From assembly GCA_903912445.1 (NCBI GenBank), contig CAIWHP010000042.1, positions 1-64,000 of the forward strand: 64,000 bases of DNA, read 5' to 3'. Shown here one piece after another: positions 16,993 through 25,114 of this stretch. The notes below the pieces were generated by a model. The model was given only the letters and a program-made list of their open reading frames with translations, did no database searches and was not told the origin of the DNA. A program made the translations under genes and the position numbers. This DNA is from an uncultured Lentisphaerota bacterium (lineage in GTDB: Bacteria; Verrucomicrobiota; Kiritimatiellia; CAIQIC01). Position 1 is the first letter of the stretch; the number at the start of each line of letters is the position of its first letter.

Positions 16993-18987
16993 ATGAAAAC
17001 TCGTCGTCAACTGTGCTTGTGGACGTTGCTGCTGCTTGGTGGCGGCGGCGCGGCGTGGGCAGCGGCGCCGTTCCAGCCGACGGATGAGTCGCTCAGGCAG
17101 TATGCGTGTCCGGACTGGTTCCGCGATGCGAAGCTGGGCATCTGGGCGGTGTGGGGGCCGGAGTCGGTGCCGATGCAGGGCGATTGGTATGCGCGTAAAC
17201 TCTACCTAAACGACGAAAAGGGCAGGGAAGGTCAGTCCATCGGCCAATCCCGCCATAACAAGTGGCACCTGGAGCACTACGGCCATCCCGCCACCAATGG
17301 CTTCAAGGACATCATTCCGCTCTGGCGTGCGGAGAAGTGGAACCCGGATGCGTTGATGGCGCTCTACCAGAAGGCGGGCGCGAAATATTTTTGCATGATC
17401 GCGATGCACCACGACAACTTCGATTGCTGGAACTCGAAGTTTAACCGGTGGAACTCGATCACCATGGGGCCGCGTCGCGACATCGCGGGCGAGTGGCAGC
17501 AGGCGGCGACGAAAAACGGGCTGCGCTTCGGCATGACGGAACATCTCGCGGCAAGCTGGTGGTTCTACGGCGCGACCAAGGGTGCGGACAAGACCGGCCC
17601 GCTGGCGGGTGTGCCCTACGATGGCAACGATCCGAAATTCGCGGACCTCTATTGGAGCGGGAACGATAAGACCGACTTCCACTATTACGGCACCAACGTG
17701 CCGCCGGCCTTCAAGCAGACATGGTTCGACCGCATCAAGGACATGATTGATCGTTATCACCCCGACCTGCTCTATTCCGACAGCCCGCTGCCCTATCCCG
17801 ATGAAGTCGGCCGGCAACTGCTGGCGCATTACTACAACGACAACGCGCAGCGCCACGGCGGGAAAAATGAGGCGGTCTATAACTGCAAGCAGGAGGCGCA
17901 GGGTCGCTGGGTGCGCGACCTCGAACGCGGCGTCATGGAAGGCATCCATCCCGAACCGTGGCAGACCGACACGTGCGTCGGTGGCTGGTATTACGACGAG
18001 AAGGTGCTGGAGCGCCACGGCTACAAAACCCCGGCGCAGGTCATCCACATGCTCTGCGACATCGTCAGCAAGAACGGCAACCTGTTGCTCAACTTCCCGC
18101 CGCGTCCCGATGGCACGCTCGACGAGGACGAGCTGAAAATCCTCGACGCGATGGCCGCGTGGATCAACGTCAACGGAGAGGCGATCTACGGCACGCGTCC
18201 ATGGAAGGTTTTTGGCGAAGGCCCGACGAAGCTCGGCAAGGGACGCCACGGTGGCCTCAACGACACCGGCAACTACAAGCCGTCCGACATCCGCTTCACC
18301 CTTCGACAGGGCTCAGGGCAGGCCCACCAAGGCGGAACGCTCTATGCCATCGCGCTAGGGTGGCCCGAGGACGGCCAGCTCGTCGTGAAATCGCTCGCGC
18401 TCGCCGCTGGAAAAATTTCCGACGTTGCGCTGCTCGGTCACGCCGGCAAACTGGATTGGCAGCAGACCGCCGAAGGCCTCGTCGTGAAGCTACCCGCGCA
18501 AAAGCCGTGCGACCTCGCCTTTGCCTTCAAGATTACCGCCGTCGATTTGCAGCCAGTACCAGTGATCTATGACGGCAGCCTCACGCCTCGCGCCGACGGA
18601 CGCTTCGTGCTTCCCGCCGCCGAGGCCACGCTTCATGGCGACACGCCGAAATATGAACACACCGCCACTAAGGATCACATCGGCTGTTGGGCTAAAGCCA
18701 ACGACTTCGTTTCGTGGAACATCAAGCTGACCAAGCCCGGCACCTACGCCGTCGAAGTCACCTGCTCCTGCGCCGCGCCCGGCAGCGCCTTCACTGTCGA
18801 GGCCGGCGGCCAGACGCTCACAGGGAAGTCCGTGTCGACCGGCTCGTGGGAGACCTACCGCACCGACAACCTCGGCACGCTCAAGCTCGACCACCCCGGC
18901 ACCATCACCCTTGCCGTCAAACCCAAAGCCGACCCGAAATGGAAAGTCATCGGCCTGAAAGCTGTCACCCTCAAACCCATCGAGTGA
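16993..18987 (+). CDS. Exported GH29 alpha-L-fucosidase (paralogue A)
   Basis: The 664-residue protein has a signal peptide (hydrophobic run ending AWAAA, about residue 24). The GH29 barrel includes RDAKLGIWAVWGPESVP, CMIAMHHDNFDCWNSK and LLYSDSPLPYP with candidate nucleophile D263. Further on are LCDIVSKNGNLLLNFPPRPDG and the usual C-terminal beta-sandwich. An extra galactose-binding-like domain (about 520-664) contains DFVSWNIKLTKPGTYAVEV. Ribosome-binding site AGAGGAGAAAG. It is followed after 4 nt by a clear paralogue. Oddity: a short repeat sequence is inserted in frame at about residues 436-444. Long GH29 members of this type act on complex fucosylated glycans; substrate not determinable. 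Confidence 0.9.
   Translation: MKTRRQLCLWTLLLLGGGGAAWAAAPFQPTDESLRQYACPDWFRDAKLGIWAVWGPESVPMQGDWYARKLYLNDEKGREGQSIGQSRHNKWHLEHYGHPATNGFKDIIPLWRAEKWNPDALMALYQKAGAKYFCMIAMHHDNFDCWNSKFNRWNSITMGPRRDIAGEWQQAATKNGLRFGMTEHLAASWWFYGATKGADKTGPLAGVPYDGNDPKFADLYWSGNDKTDFHYYGTNVPPAFKQTWFDRIKDMIDRYHPDLLYSDSPLPYPDEVGRQLLAHYYNDNAQRHGGKNEAVYNCKQEAQGRWVRDLERGVMEGIHPEPWQTDTCVGGWYYDEKVLERHGYKTPAQVIHMLCDIVSKNGNLLLNFPPRPDGTLDEDELKILDAMAAWINVNGEAIYGTRPWKVFGEGPTKLGKGRHGGLNDTGNYKPSDIRFTLRQGSGQAHQGGTLYAIALGWPEDGQLVVKSLALAAGKISDVALLGHAGKLDWQQTAEGLVVKLPAQKPCDLAFAFKITAVDLQPVPVIYDGSLTPRADGRFVLPAAEATLHGDTPKYEHTATKDHIGCWAKANDFVSWNIKLTKPGTYAVEVTCSCAAPGSAFTVEAGGQTLTGKSVSTGSWETYRTDNLGTLKLDHPGTITLAVKPKADPKWKVIGLKAVTLKPIE
18299..18323 (+). 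repeat. Short dispersed-type repeat inserted in frame in a GH29 gene
   Basis: CCCTTCGACAGGGCTCAGG followed by GCAGGC lies inside the coding sequence. The adjacent paralogue reads RFTRSKDGATLYAIALG at the same place, while this gene reads RFTLRQGSGQAHQGG before TLYAIALG, six residues longer. I recognise the CTTCGACAGG(G)CTCAGG type as a short repeat seen scattered through many environmental bacterial genomes (recollection, not checked). Confidence 0.6.
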
Positions 18988-18991
18988 AAGC

Positions 18992-20956
18992 GTGAGAATC
19001 ACATCGTTCATCGCCGTTGCGGTATTGGCTTCAACGGTACACTCCGCCGCTTTGCAGATGCCGGTCGCCGACGGGCCGTTCAAGCCGACCGATGCATCGC
19101 TCCAGCAGTATCAGTGTCCCGAGTGGTTCCGCGATGCGAAGCTGGGCATCTGGTCGCACTGGGGGCCGGTCGCCGCGCCGGGCGGGTTCGGCGGCAACTG
19201 GTATGCACGCCAGATCTATGTGCAGGGGACGCGGGAGTACGTGCACCACGCCCAGACCTACGGCCACCCGTCGAAGTTCGGTTACAAGGATGTGATCGAA
19301 TTGTGGAAGGCCGAAAAGTTCGATCCGGACCGCCTGATGAACCTCTACGTGCAGGCGGGTGCGAAGTACTTCGTCAGCATGGGCGCGCATCACGATAACT
19401 TTGACCTCTGGAACTCGAAGCACCAAGAGTGGAACGCGGTCAACCACGGCCCGAAGAAAGACATCGTCGGGCTCTGGCGCGAGGCGGCGCTCAAGCGCGG
19501 GCTGCGCTTCGGCGTCAGCGAACATTTCGCGCGTTCCTACAACTGGATGCAGCGCAGTCACAGCAGCGACACCAACGGGCCGTTCGCCGGCGTGCCCTAT
19601 GACGGCGCTGATCCGAAGTATGCCCGTCTCTATGGCCCGCCGCACGGCGACACGAGCGCGGGCTATCCCACCCATCCGCCCGTGGCGTGGAAGCAGGAAT
19701 GGTTCAACCGCATGCAGGATGTCGTGGATTCGTACCAGCCGGACTTGGTCTACTCGGATGGCGGCATTCCCTTCGGCGAGGTCGGCCGCAGTTTCATGGC
19801 GGACTTCTACAACAAAAACATGAAGGCGCACGGCGGCAGGCTGGAGGCCGTGTACAACATCAAGAAGGGCCGGGATTGCGGCGACTACGTGGAGGGGGTG
19901 GCGGTTCAGGATGAGGAGAACACCGTGCTGGCTGGCATCAAAGAGCAGCCGTGGCAGACGGACGCCTCCATCGGGACCTGGTTCTTCGTGCCGGATCTCG
20001 AGCCCAAGTGGCGGAGAACGGGGCCGGATGTCATCGTGATGCTGGCGGACATCGTGGCGAAGAACGGCAACCTATTGCTGAACATTCCGCAGCGTGGTGA
20101 CGGCACGATTGACGCGGAGGCTGAACAGGTGCTGGCCGATCTGGCAGCGTGGACGAAGGTGAACGGCGAGGCGATCTTTGCCACCCGTCCGTGGAAGATT
20201 CTCGGCGAGGGCCCGGCGCTGTCGGCCAAGAGTCGCGGTATCCGCAGGGCGGCAGACTACACCGCCGCCGACATCCGCTTCACGCGCTCGAAGGACGGTG
20301 CGACGCTCTATGCCATCGCGCTGGGCTGGCCCGCAGATGGCAAGCTGGTGGTGCGTTCGCTCGCGACAGCGGCCGGCCCGATCGGCGAAGTGTCGCTGCT
20401 CGGCCATGCCGGCAAACTCGACTGGCGACAGAGCGCGGGTGGCCTCGAAGTAACCTTGCCCGGGGCAAAGCCCTGCGCCACCGCCAATGCCTTGAAGATC
20501 ACCGCCGGCGACTTGAAGCCCGTGCCGGTGGTCTACGCCAACGCCGTGGCAGCCGATGCCAACGGACGTATCCTCCTGCCGGCCGCCAAGGCTCGGATTC
20601 ACGGTGCGACGCCGAAGTATGAACACAGCGGCGCCAAGGATCAGATCGGTTACTGGAACGGGGCAGCGGATTTCGTTTCGTGGGACATCAAGGTCACCAA
20701 GCCCGGCACGTACGCCGTTGAAATCGCCTATTCCTGCACCACGTCCGGCAGCGCGTTCACCATCGAGGTCGGTGGACAAAAGCTACCCGGCACCTCCACC
20801 TCGACGGGTGCGTGGGCCACCTACCGCACCGACCAGCTCGGCCAGCTGACTTTCGACAAACCCGGCATTTATGAAATCGCCGTCAAACCCAAGGCACCGC
20901 CGAAATGGAATTCCATCGGCCTGAAATCTGTTATCCTCGCGCCGCATGCAAACTGA
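18992..20956 (+). CDS. Exported GH29 alpha-L-fucosidase (paralogue B)
   Basis: The 654-residue protein starts at a GTG 4 nt after the previous stop. It has a signal peptide (ending VHSAAL, about residue 20) and the same order of domains as paralogue A. Present are RDAKLGIWSHWGPVAAPGG, FVSMGAHHDNFDLWNSK, LVYSDGGIPFGEVG with candidate nucleophile D256, and LADIVAKNGNLLLNIPQ. The C-terminal binding domain contains DFVSWDIKVTKPGTYAVEI. Similarity along the whole length indicates a tandem duplication with divergence in the substrate loops (EHFARSYNW here, EHLAASWWF in A). Likely co-transcribed and translationally coupled with A. Confidence 0.9.
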   Translation: MRITSFIAVAVLASTVHSAALQMPVADGPFKPTDASLQQYQCPEWFRDAKLGIWSHWGPVAAPGGFGGNWYARQIYVQGTREYVHHAQTYGHPSKFGYKDVIELWKAEKFDPDRLMNLYVQAGAKYFVSMGAHHDNFDLWNSKHQEWNAVNHGPKKDIVGLWREAALKRGLRFGVSEHFARSYNWMQRSHSSDTNGPFAGVPYDGADPKYARLYGPPHGDTSAGYPTHPPVAWKQEWFNRMQDVVDSYQPDLVYSDGGIPFGEVGRSFMADFYNKNMKAHGGRLEAVYNIKKGRDCGDYVEGVAVQDEENTVLAGIKEQPWQTDASIGTWFFVPDLEPKWRRTGPDVIVMLADIVAKNGNLLLNIPQRGDGTIDAEAEQVLADLAAWTKVNGEAIFATRPWKILGEGPALSAKSRGIRRAADYTAADIRFTRSKDGATLYAIALGWPADGKLVVRSLATAAGPIGEVSLLGHAGKLDWRQSAGGLEVTLPGAKPCATANALKITAGDLKPVPVVYANAVAADANGRILLPAAKARIHGATPKYEHSGAKDQIGYWNGAADFVSWDIKVTKPGTYAVEIAYSCTTSGSAFTIEVGGQKLPGTSTSTGAWATYRTDQLGQLTFDKPGIYEIAVKPKAPPKWNSIGLKSVILAPHAN

Positions 20957-22904
20957 TCACCCAGCTCGCGCGGAAGTTTTCCAAGGATTGGAAGACGAAG
21001 TGACCGGATTTTCCAAGGGTTGGAACTTTTCGGCAGGATTCTTCCAAGCCTTGGAAAAGTCCGCAAATGTTTTGCGCCGGGTCGGTGACCCGACCTACAG
21101 GTTCAACGCTTTCTGTTGTAGGCCGGGTCACCGACCCGGCGTCTTCGGTTGCGCGCTGTTGGCCGTGGTGCTGGCTTGTGCGGCGCGCGCCGAGCTGACG
21201 CCGGCGCAGCAGCAGATTCTCGCGGCGCCGGTGATGCCGCCGCCCTCCGCGGAGTTCAGCTTTTCTTTTTCCGGCGGGCCAGAGTTCACCGATGCCGGGA
21301 AGCAGGCGCAGCGCGAGGCAGGCCAGACCGTGCTGCCGCTGGTGCTCACGGCCTACAGCAACGGCGCGGAGTCGGTGCGGATTCCGCCGGGCGATTACCG
21401 CTTTGGCAGCGAGCGCTGGGGTCGCGACGGCGTCCACTACGCGCTGGAGTTCTCCGGCCTGCAGCGCGATGCCGCGCATCCGTTCACGATCGACGCGACC
21501 GGCGCGACGTTCTGGTTCGACCTGCCCGACGACCAGGCGCCGCACGCGCACTTCGCCTGCGGCCTCAAGAACTGCCGCAACATCATCTTCCGCGGCGCGA
21601 CGCTTGACCGCGGCACGCGCGGCCAGGTCGAGGGGCGCATCACGCAGCTCGACGCCGCCAACAACCGCATCGAACTGGAACTTTCGCCGGGTATCACCGT
21701 GCCGGCCAAGTTCAACGACAAGACCGAGCAGCGCATCGTGCCGTTCAAGTCCGACGGCCGCTTCTGCGCGCCGCTCTATGTGCTGCAAGCCGGCGGCGTG
21801 CACCTCAAGTACAAGAGCATCACGCCCGGCAGCGCAGCAGGCCGCGTGTTCGTGACGATGCAGGACACGAAACTTTTCGAGACGCTCCGCGACGAGCAGT
21901 GGCAGCAGACCTACGGCGAACTCGGCACGCTGAACGTCGGCGACGGGCTCTCGTGCGTCTATTCGGTGGCGTGTGGCGTGGAACTCGTCGGCAGCGAACA
22001 CTGCACGATGGACGGGCTCCGGGTGTTCATCACCAAGGGGTGGGGCGCGGAGCGCGGTGGCGTGGGCGGGCATCTCTGGAAAAATTGTTACTTCGGCCCG
22101 CGTCCCGGCACGAGCCGCTGGCAGGGCGGCGAGGGCTTCATGTTCAACGCCACGCGGCAGGGCACCACGCTTGATGGCGTCGTCATCCGCCATACGGCCG
22201 ACGATGTCGCCAACGTCCACGGCTACTGGGGTCTCGTCAAGAGCCTCGCCGGGCAGCGCGTGGCATTCGAGATACCGGGCGAATTCCGCCAGACGGTGGC
22301 GAAGAACGCGCTGCCGGGCGACAGGCTGTTGTTCCGGGACAAAAATTCCGGACGGGAACTGGGGCAGGCCACGCTCGTCGCCTTCTCCAACGACACGGCG
22401 ACGGTGGATCGGTCGGTGGAGTGCTTCACGAATGCCATCGTCGAGTGGACCGATCATGAGTGCGCGAACTGGCTGATCCAGCGCTGCACGTTTCAGGATT
22501 GCTATCAACGGTTGCTGATTCAGTCTGGCCCCGGCGTGGTGCGCGGCTGCGAATTCACCCGGCTCGGCAGCAGCCTGGAAATCAACAGTGACTTCCCGTA
22601 CGTCGAAGGCGGCGTCGCGCGCGACCTCACGATTGCGGACAACACCTTCACCGATGTGAACACCCGGCCCAACGGCGCGGCGATTGCGATGCACGCCCAC
22701 ACCTACGGCCGCGAAGCGCCGCCGTTCGCCAACTTCGTCATCACCGGCAACACCTTCGAGCGTTACGCCGCCGCCGCCATCGCCCTCGACGGCGTCCAAG
22801 GCGCCCTTATCGCCAGCAACCGCTTCGGCCGCGCCCTCTCCCCCAGCGCCCAGCCCGTCCGCCTCAAACGCTGCTCCGCCATCCGCGAAGCAGCCAACCG
22901 CTGA
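20946..22904 (+). CDS. Exported right-handed beta-helix protein, probable glycosidase; start uncertain
   Basis: The frame is open for 652 residues, but the first 65 run through a palindrome array and an inverted repeat. The recognisable protein begins with a hydrophobic signal-like segment GVFGCALLAVVLACAARAE (about residues 65-83). A parallel beta-helix follows (about 160-640), with strands such as NIIFRGATLDRG, CTMDGLRVF, LDGVVIRHTADDVANVHG and FQDCYQRLLIQSGPGVVRGC. The layout resembles GH110-type alpha-galactosidases, but I cannot prove the family. The only in-frame ATG (20946) overlaps the end of the upstream GH29 gene; TTG at 21070 or GTG at 21165 are alternatives. It is the last gene of the fucosidase block. 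Confidence 0.65.
   Translation: MQTDHPARAEVFQGLEDEVTGFSKGWNFSAGFFQALEKSANVLRRVGDPTYRFNAFCCRPGHRPGVFGCALLAVVLACAARAELTPAQQQILAAPVMPPPSAEFSFSFSGGPEFTDAGKQAQREAGQTVLPLVLTAYSNGAESVRIPPGDYRFGSERWGRDGVHYALEFSGLQRDAAHPFTIDATGATFWFDLPDDQAPHAHFACGLKNCRNIIFRGATLDRGTRGQVEGRITQLDAANNRIELELSPGITVPAKFNDKTEQRIVPFKSDGRFCAPLYVLQAGGVHLKYKSITPGSAAGRVFVTMQDTKLFETLRDEQWQQTYGELGTLNVGDGLSCVYSVACGVELVGSEHCTMDGLRVFITKGWGAERGGVGGHLWKNCYFGPRPGTSRWQGGEGFMFNATRQGTTLDGVVIRHTADDVANVHGYWGLVKSLAGQRVAFEIPGEFRQTVAKNALPGDRLLFRDKNSGRELGQATLVAFSNDTATVDRSVECFTNAIVEWTDHECANWLIQRCTFQDCYQRLLIQSGPGVVRGCEFTRLGSSLEINSDFPYVEGGVARDLTIADNTFTDVNTRPNGAAIAMHAHTYGREAPPFANFVITGNTFERYAAAAIALDGVQGALIASNRFGRALSPSAQPVRLKRCSAIREAANR
20979..21056. 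repeat. Phased array of three TTCCAA palindromes
   Basis: Copies lie at 20979-20993 (centre GGA), 21011-21025 (GGG) and 21042-21056 (GCC), with centres 32 and 31 bp apart. All three are perfect TTCCAAnnnTTGGAA. The array begins 22 nt after the GH29 stop and lies in the open frame of the next gene. Confidence 0.92.
21075..21141. repeat. Inverted repeat with 25-nt arms
   Basis: Arms 21075-21099 and 21117-21141 (TGTAGGCCGGGTCACCGACC then CGGCG on the right) match with one mismatch around a 17-nt loop. The right-arm sequence recurs with one change at 49494-49518, so this is a dispersed element, here adjoining the palindrome array. Confidence 0.75.
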
Positions 22905-22908
22905 AAGG

Positions 22909-23037
22909 GATAACGGCTGCAACGAGTGGCACGAGGGCCCGCCGACCAACCACCGCCTGCTGAAGCTCAAACCCGGCGCGGAAAAAGAGCTCCAAGTGAC
23001 CCTGGACGAGCTGATGGTCCAGCCGCCGAAGAACCCC
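22909..23037 (+). pseudogene. Possible gene remnant between the beta-helix gene and maf
   Basis: An open stretch of about 42 codons reads GCNEWHEGPPTNHRLLKLKP and continues through LQVTLDELMV. Its strong G/C third positions and protein-like composition are unlike the surrounding spacer. It has no start codon of its own and resembles the C-terminal end of some sugar-binding enzyme, although I cannot name it. It may be the tail of a gene lost by deletion. The rest of the 22905-23148 gap holds only a small CAAGCATTCGAAGCTTG palindrome. Confidence 0.3.
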
Positions 23038-23148
23038 GGCCGCTGCTTTCGGAAGAAGCAGGATAACCACGCAAGCATTCGAAGCTTGCGGGATTTTCTT
23101 TGAATACCTTGTGAGCTTTTGCGGCCAGGCCTCTGCCGCGCTTCAGCG

Positions 23149-23715
23149 TTACAGCAACGCGAGCGCCTCGGCGACTTCCGCGAGCGGCAGGCCGACGACG
23201 TTGGTGTAGGAGCCGCGGATGGCGGTGACCATGTGCGCGGCGTGCCCTTGGATGCCGTAGGCGCCGGCCTTGTCGAACGGCTCGCCGGTGGCGAGGTAGG
23301 CGGCGATCTCCGCATCGGTCAACGCGCGGAAGTCCACCTCGGTGCGCACCGCGCGGCAGTCCTCGCCCGCGCCCGTGAGCAGCGCGAGGCCGGTGATCAC
23401 CTCGTGCCGGTGTCCGGCCAGCGCGCGCAGCATCGCGTGGGCGTCCGCGGCGTCGCGCGGCTTTTCGAGGATGCGCTCGCCGAGCACCACGATCGTGTCG
23501 GCGCCGATGACGAGAAAATGGTCCGCCGCCGCGTGGTGGCGCACCGACCGCGCCTTCTCGCGCGCGTTGCGCACCGCATAGTCGCCCGGATGTTCGCCCG
23601 GCAGCCGCTGCTCCTCGTGCTCCGGCTCGATGACGCGGAACGGCCGCCCCAGCAGCGCGAGCAAATCGCGCCGCCGCGGCGAGCGGCTGGCCAGGATGAG
23701 GTCAAGGGCAGGCAT
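23149..23715 (-). CDS. maf: Maf-like nucleoside triphosphate pyrophosphatase
   Basis: Cytosolic house-cleaning enzyme that hydrolyses non-canonical or m5U/UTP/dTTP nucleotides to the monophosphate. The 188-residue length is normal. Motifs: LILASRSPRRRDLLALLG at residues 5-22, VRNAREKA, VIGADTIVVLGERILEKP (the DT-containing Maf signature), EVITGLALL, and the C-terminal DKAGAYGIQGHAAHMVTAIRGSYTNVVGLPL spread over about 145-180. The start at 23715 is set by the homology start. A promoter-like sequence ends 7 nt upstream, and no ribosome-binding site is seen. The upstream flavoprotein operon on the same strand ends 32 nt before it. Confidence 0.93.
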   Translation of the reverse strand: MPALDLILASRSPRRRDLLALLGRPFRVIEPEHEEQRLPGEHPGDYAVRNAREKARSVRHHAAADHFLVIGADTIVVLGERILEKPRDAADAHAMLRALAGHRHEVITGLALLTGAGEDCRAVRTEVDFRALTDAEIAAYLATGEPFDKAGAYGIQGHAAHMVTAIRGSYTNVVGLPLAEVAEALALL

Positions 23716-23722
23716 CGGCGCG

Positions 23723-23751
23723 AAGATAGCCGGAACGGAATTGTTTGTCAG
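23723..23751 (-). promoter_or_regulatory. Candidate leaderless promoter of maf
   Basis: On the - strand CTGACA (23751-23746), a 17-bp spacer and TATCTT (23728-23723) are followed by 7 nt (CGCGCCG) and then the ATG. The -35 box overlaps the stop codon of the upstream flavoprotein gene. Confidence 0.55.
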
Positions 23752-24437
23752 TCGTCTTCGCGCGCGTATGGCCGCGCGCCGAGGTGGCGCGTGCCGTATC
23801 GCCAGGCGGCGATACGGAAGGAGACCTCGGCGATCAAGCGGTAGAGCCACACCGGCATCATCGGGCGCGCGAGCGCCTGGATGGCGCCCGCGGAGAGAGG
23901 ACCGCCCGCGGCCAGCTCGTCGGCGGCGCGGTGCAAGGCCGCCGCGACCGCGTGCGTCCGGCCGTGTTCCGTGATGGCGTGGCCGGAGAGCGCGCCGCCC
24001 ATGCCCAGCGCCAGGCCGCCGTCCCAGTGGAACCCGGCGCGGCGCGCGAAGCAGCGGCAGATAGCGAGCGCCGTATCGTTTTGGCTGGCTTCCGGAAAAC
24101 CGCTGTTTACCACGGCGATCAACCGTTGCGCCTGCGGCGGTGTCGCGGTGCGACGCAGCGCATGCAAGCGTTCGAAGGTTTCGATCAGCGGTGCCGGCAA
24201 GCTGTCGACATACAGCGGAGTTGCCACGATCACCAGTTCCGCCGCCGCTGCGGCACGTTCCAATTCCGACCAGGAGGACGTGTTGGCGATGGCCGTACGT
24301 GCGACGTGGGTGGTCGCGGTCCAGCCACGCTTTTTCAGGCCGGCGACCAGCACTTCGCCGAGCTGCGCCGACGTGCTGCGACCGCCACGTGGACTGCCGA
24401 TCAATAGAACCGCTTGGCCGGGCGCGCTCATTTCCAC
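23748..24437 (-). CDS. Flavodoxin-like NAD(P)H-dependent oxidoreductase
   Basis: The 229-residue protein has a flavodoxin-like fold. The N-terminal FMN phosphate loop reads LLIGSPRGGRSTSAQLGEVL, and LVIVATPLYVDSLPAPLIETFE matches the NADPH-dependent FMN reductase family. There is no signal peptide; the C-terminal region (PMMPVWLYRLIAEVSFRIAAW) may associate with membrane. It overlaps the upstream flavoprotein gene by 10 nt (start 24437, or ATG 24431), so the two are coupled. Substrate unknown. Confidence 0.78.
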   Translation of the reverse strand: MEMSAPGQAVLLIGSPRGGRSTSAQLGEVLVAGLKKRGWTATTHVARTAIANTSSWSELERAAAAAELVIVATPLYVDSLPAPLIETFERLHALRRTATPPQAQRLIAVVNSGFPEASQNDTALAICRCFARRAGFHWDGGLALGMGGALSGHAITEHGRTHAVAAALHRAADELAAGGPLSAGAIQALARPMMPVWLYRLIAEVSFRIAAWRYGTRHLGARPYAREDD

Positions 24438-24988
24438 CCCGCTATATCGAAGGCGGCTTGCAGCGTTGCGCGCGTCGCGGTGGCGCCGGCGTCCGCGCGC
24501 ACGAGCGCCACGGCCGGGCGCGGCTCGTGCCAGTTGAGCGCGTTACGCGCAACCAGAGTGCGGAAAGTCTGCGCCTCTACGGCATCATCATCGCCCATCA
24601 AACCCAATGCGCCAAAGCGCGGTTGCCGCGTGTAGCGCAGGCGGTGATGCGTTTCGCCGTTCACCGTGGAGAAGAACGGCGAAATCATCGGAATGATGCG
24701 GTCCAGCGCGCGTTTGAGCAGCGCCGAATATCCGCCGAACGTCACCGGCGTCAGCAAGATGACGCCGTCGCTTTGAACAAGCTGCTTGAGCACTTCGCGC
24801 CCGTCGTCGTCCGTTACGCAGATGCCCGGCGTCCGCAACCAGCAACCGAAGCATCCGGTACACGACGCGATAGTCAGCGCTCTCAAGTTCAGCGTTGTAG
24901 GCGACCAGCCGCGTTCGCGGCAGGCCTCCGCCAGCCACGCCGCTGCCGGCTGCTCCACCGCGCAGCCATCGATTAGGAGAATCTTCAT
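24428..24988 (-). CDS. NAD(P)H-dependent flavin oxidoreductase with CxxCxxC cluster
   Basis: The 186-residue protein begins MKILLIDGCAV and carries the cysteine motif SCTGCFGCWLRTPGICVTDD (about residues 42-61), typical of iron-sulfur flavoprotein-like or FMN reductase family members. VILLTPVTFGGYSALLKRAL (about 76-95) is the flavin-adjacent motif. It is the first gene of a two-gene operon with the other flavoprotein. Function as a small redox enzyme is inferred. The upstream gap to the PEP-CTERM gene is divergent and short. Confidence 0.75.
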   Translation of the reverse strand: MKILLIDGCAVEQPAAAWLAEACRERGWSPTTLNLRALTIASCTGCFGCWLRTPGICVTDDDGREVLKQLVQSDGVILLTPVTFGGYSALLKRALDRIIPMISPFFSTVNGETHHRLRYTRQPRFGALGLMGDDDAVEAQTFRTLVARNALNWHEPRPAVALVRADAGATATRATLQAAFDIAGWK

Positions 24989-25114
24989 GACGCCCTCCGG
25001 GCGCTGATAGCATGCCCGTGCCGAAAATCAATCCGAAACCAGGCGGCAAAGGGGCAGCCAAGTGGGTAGCCATTGAACTTGACACGGAATGGGCCCCTTG
25101 GAGATAGTTTTGAA

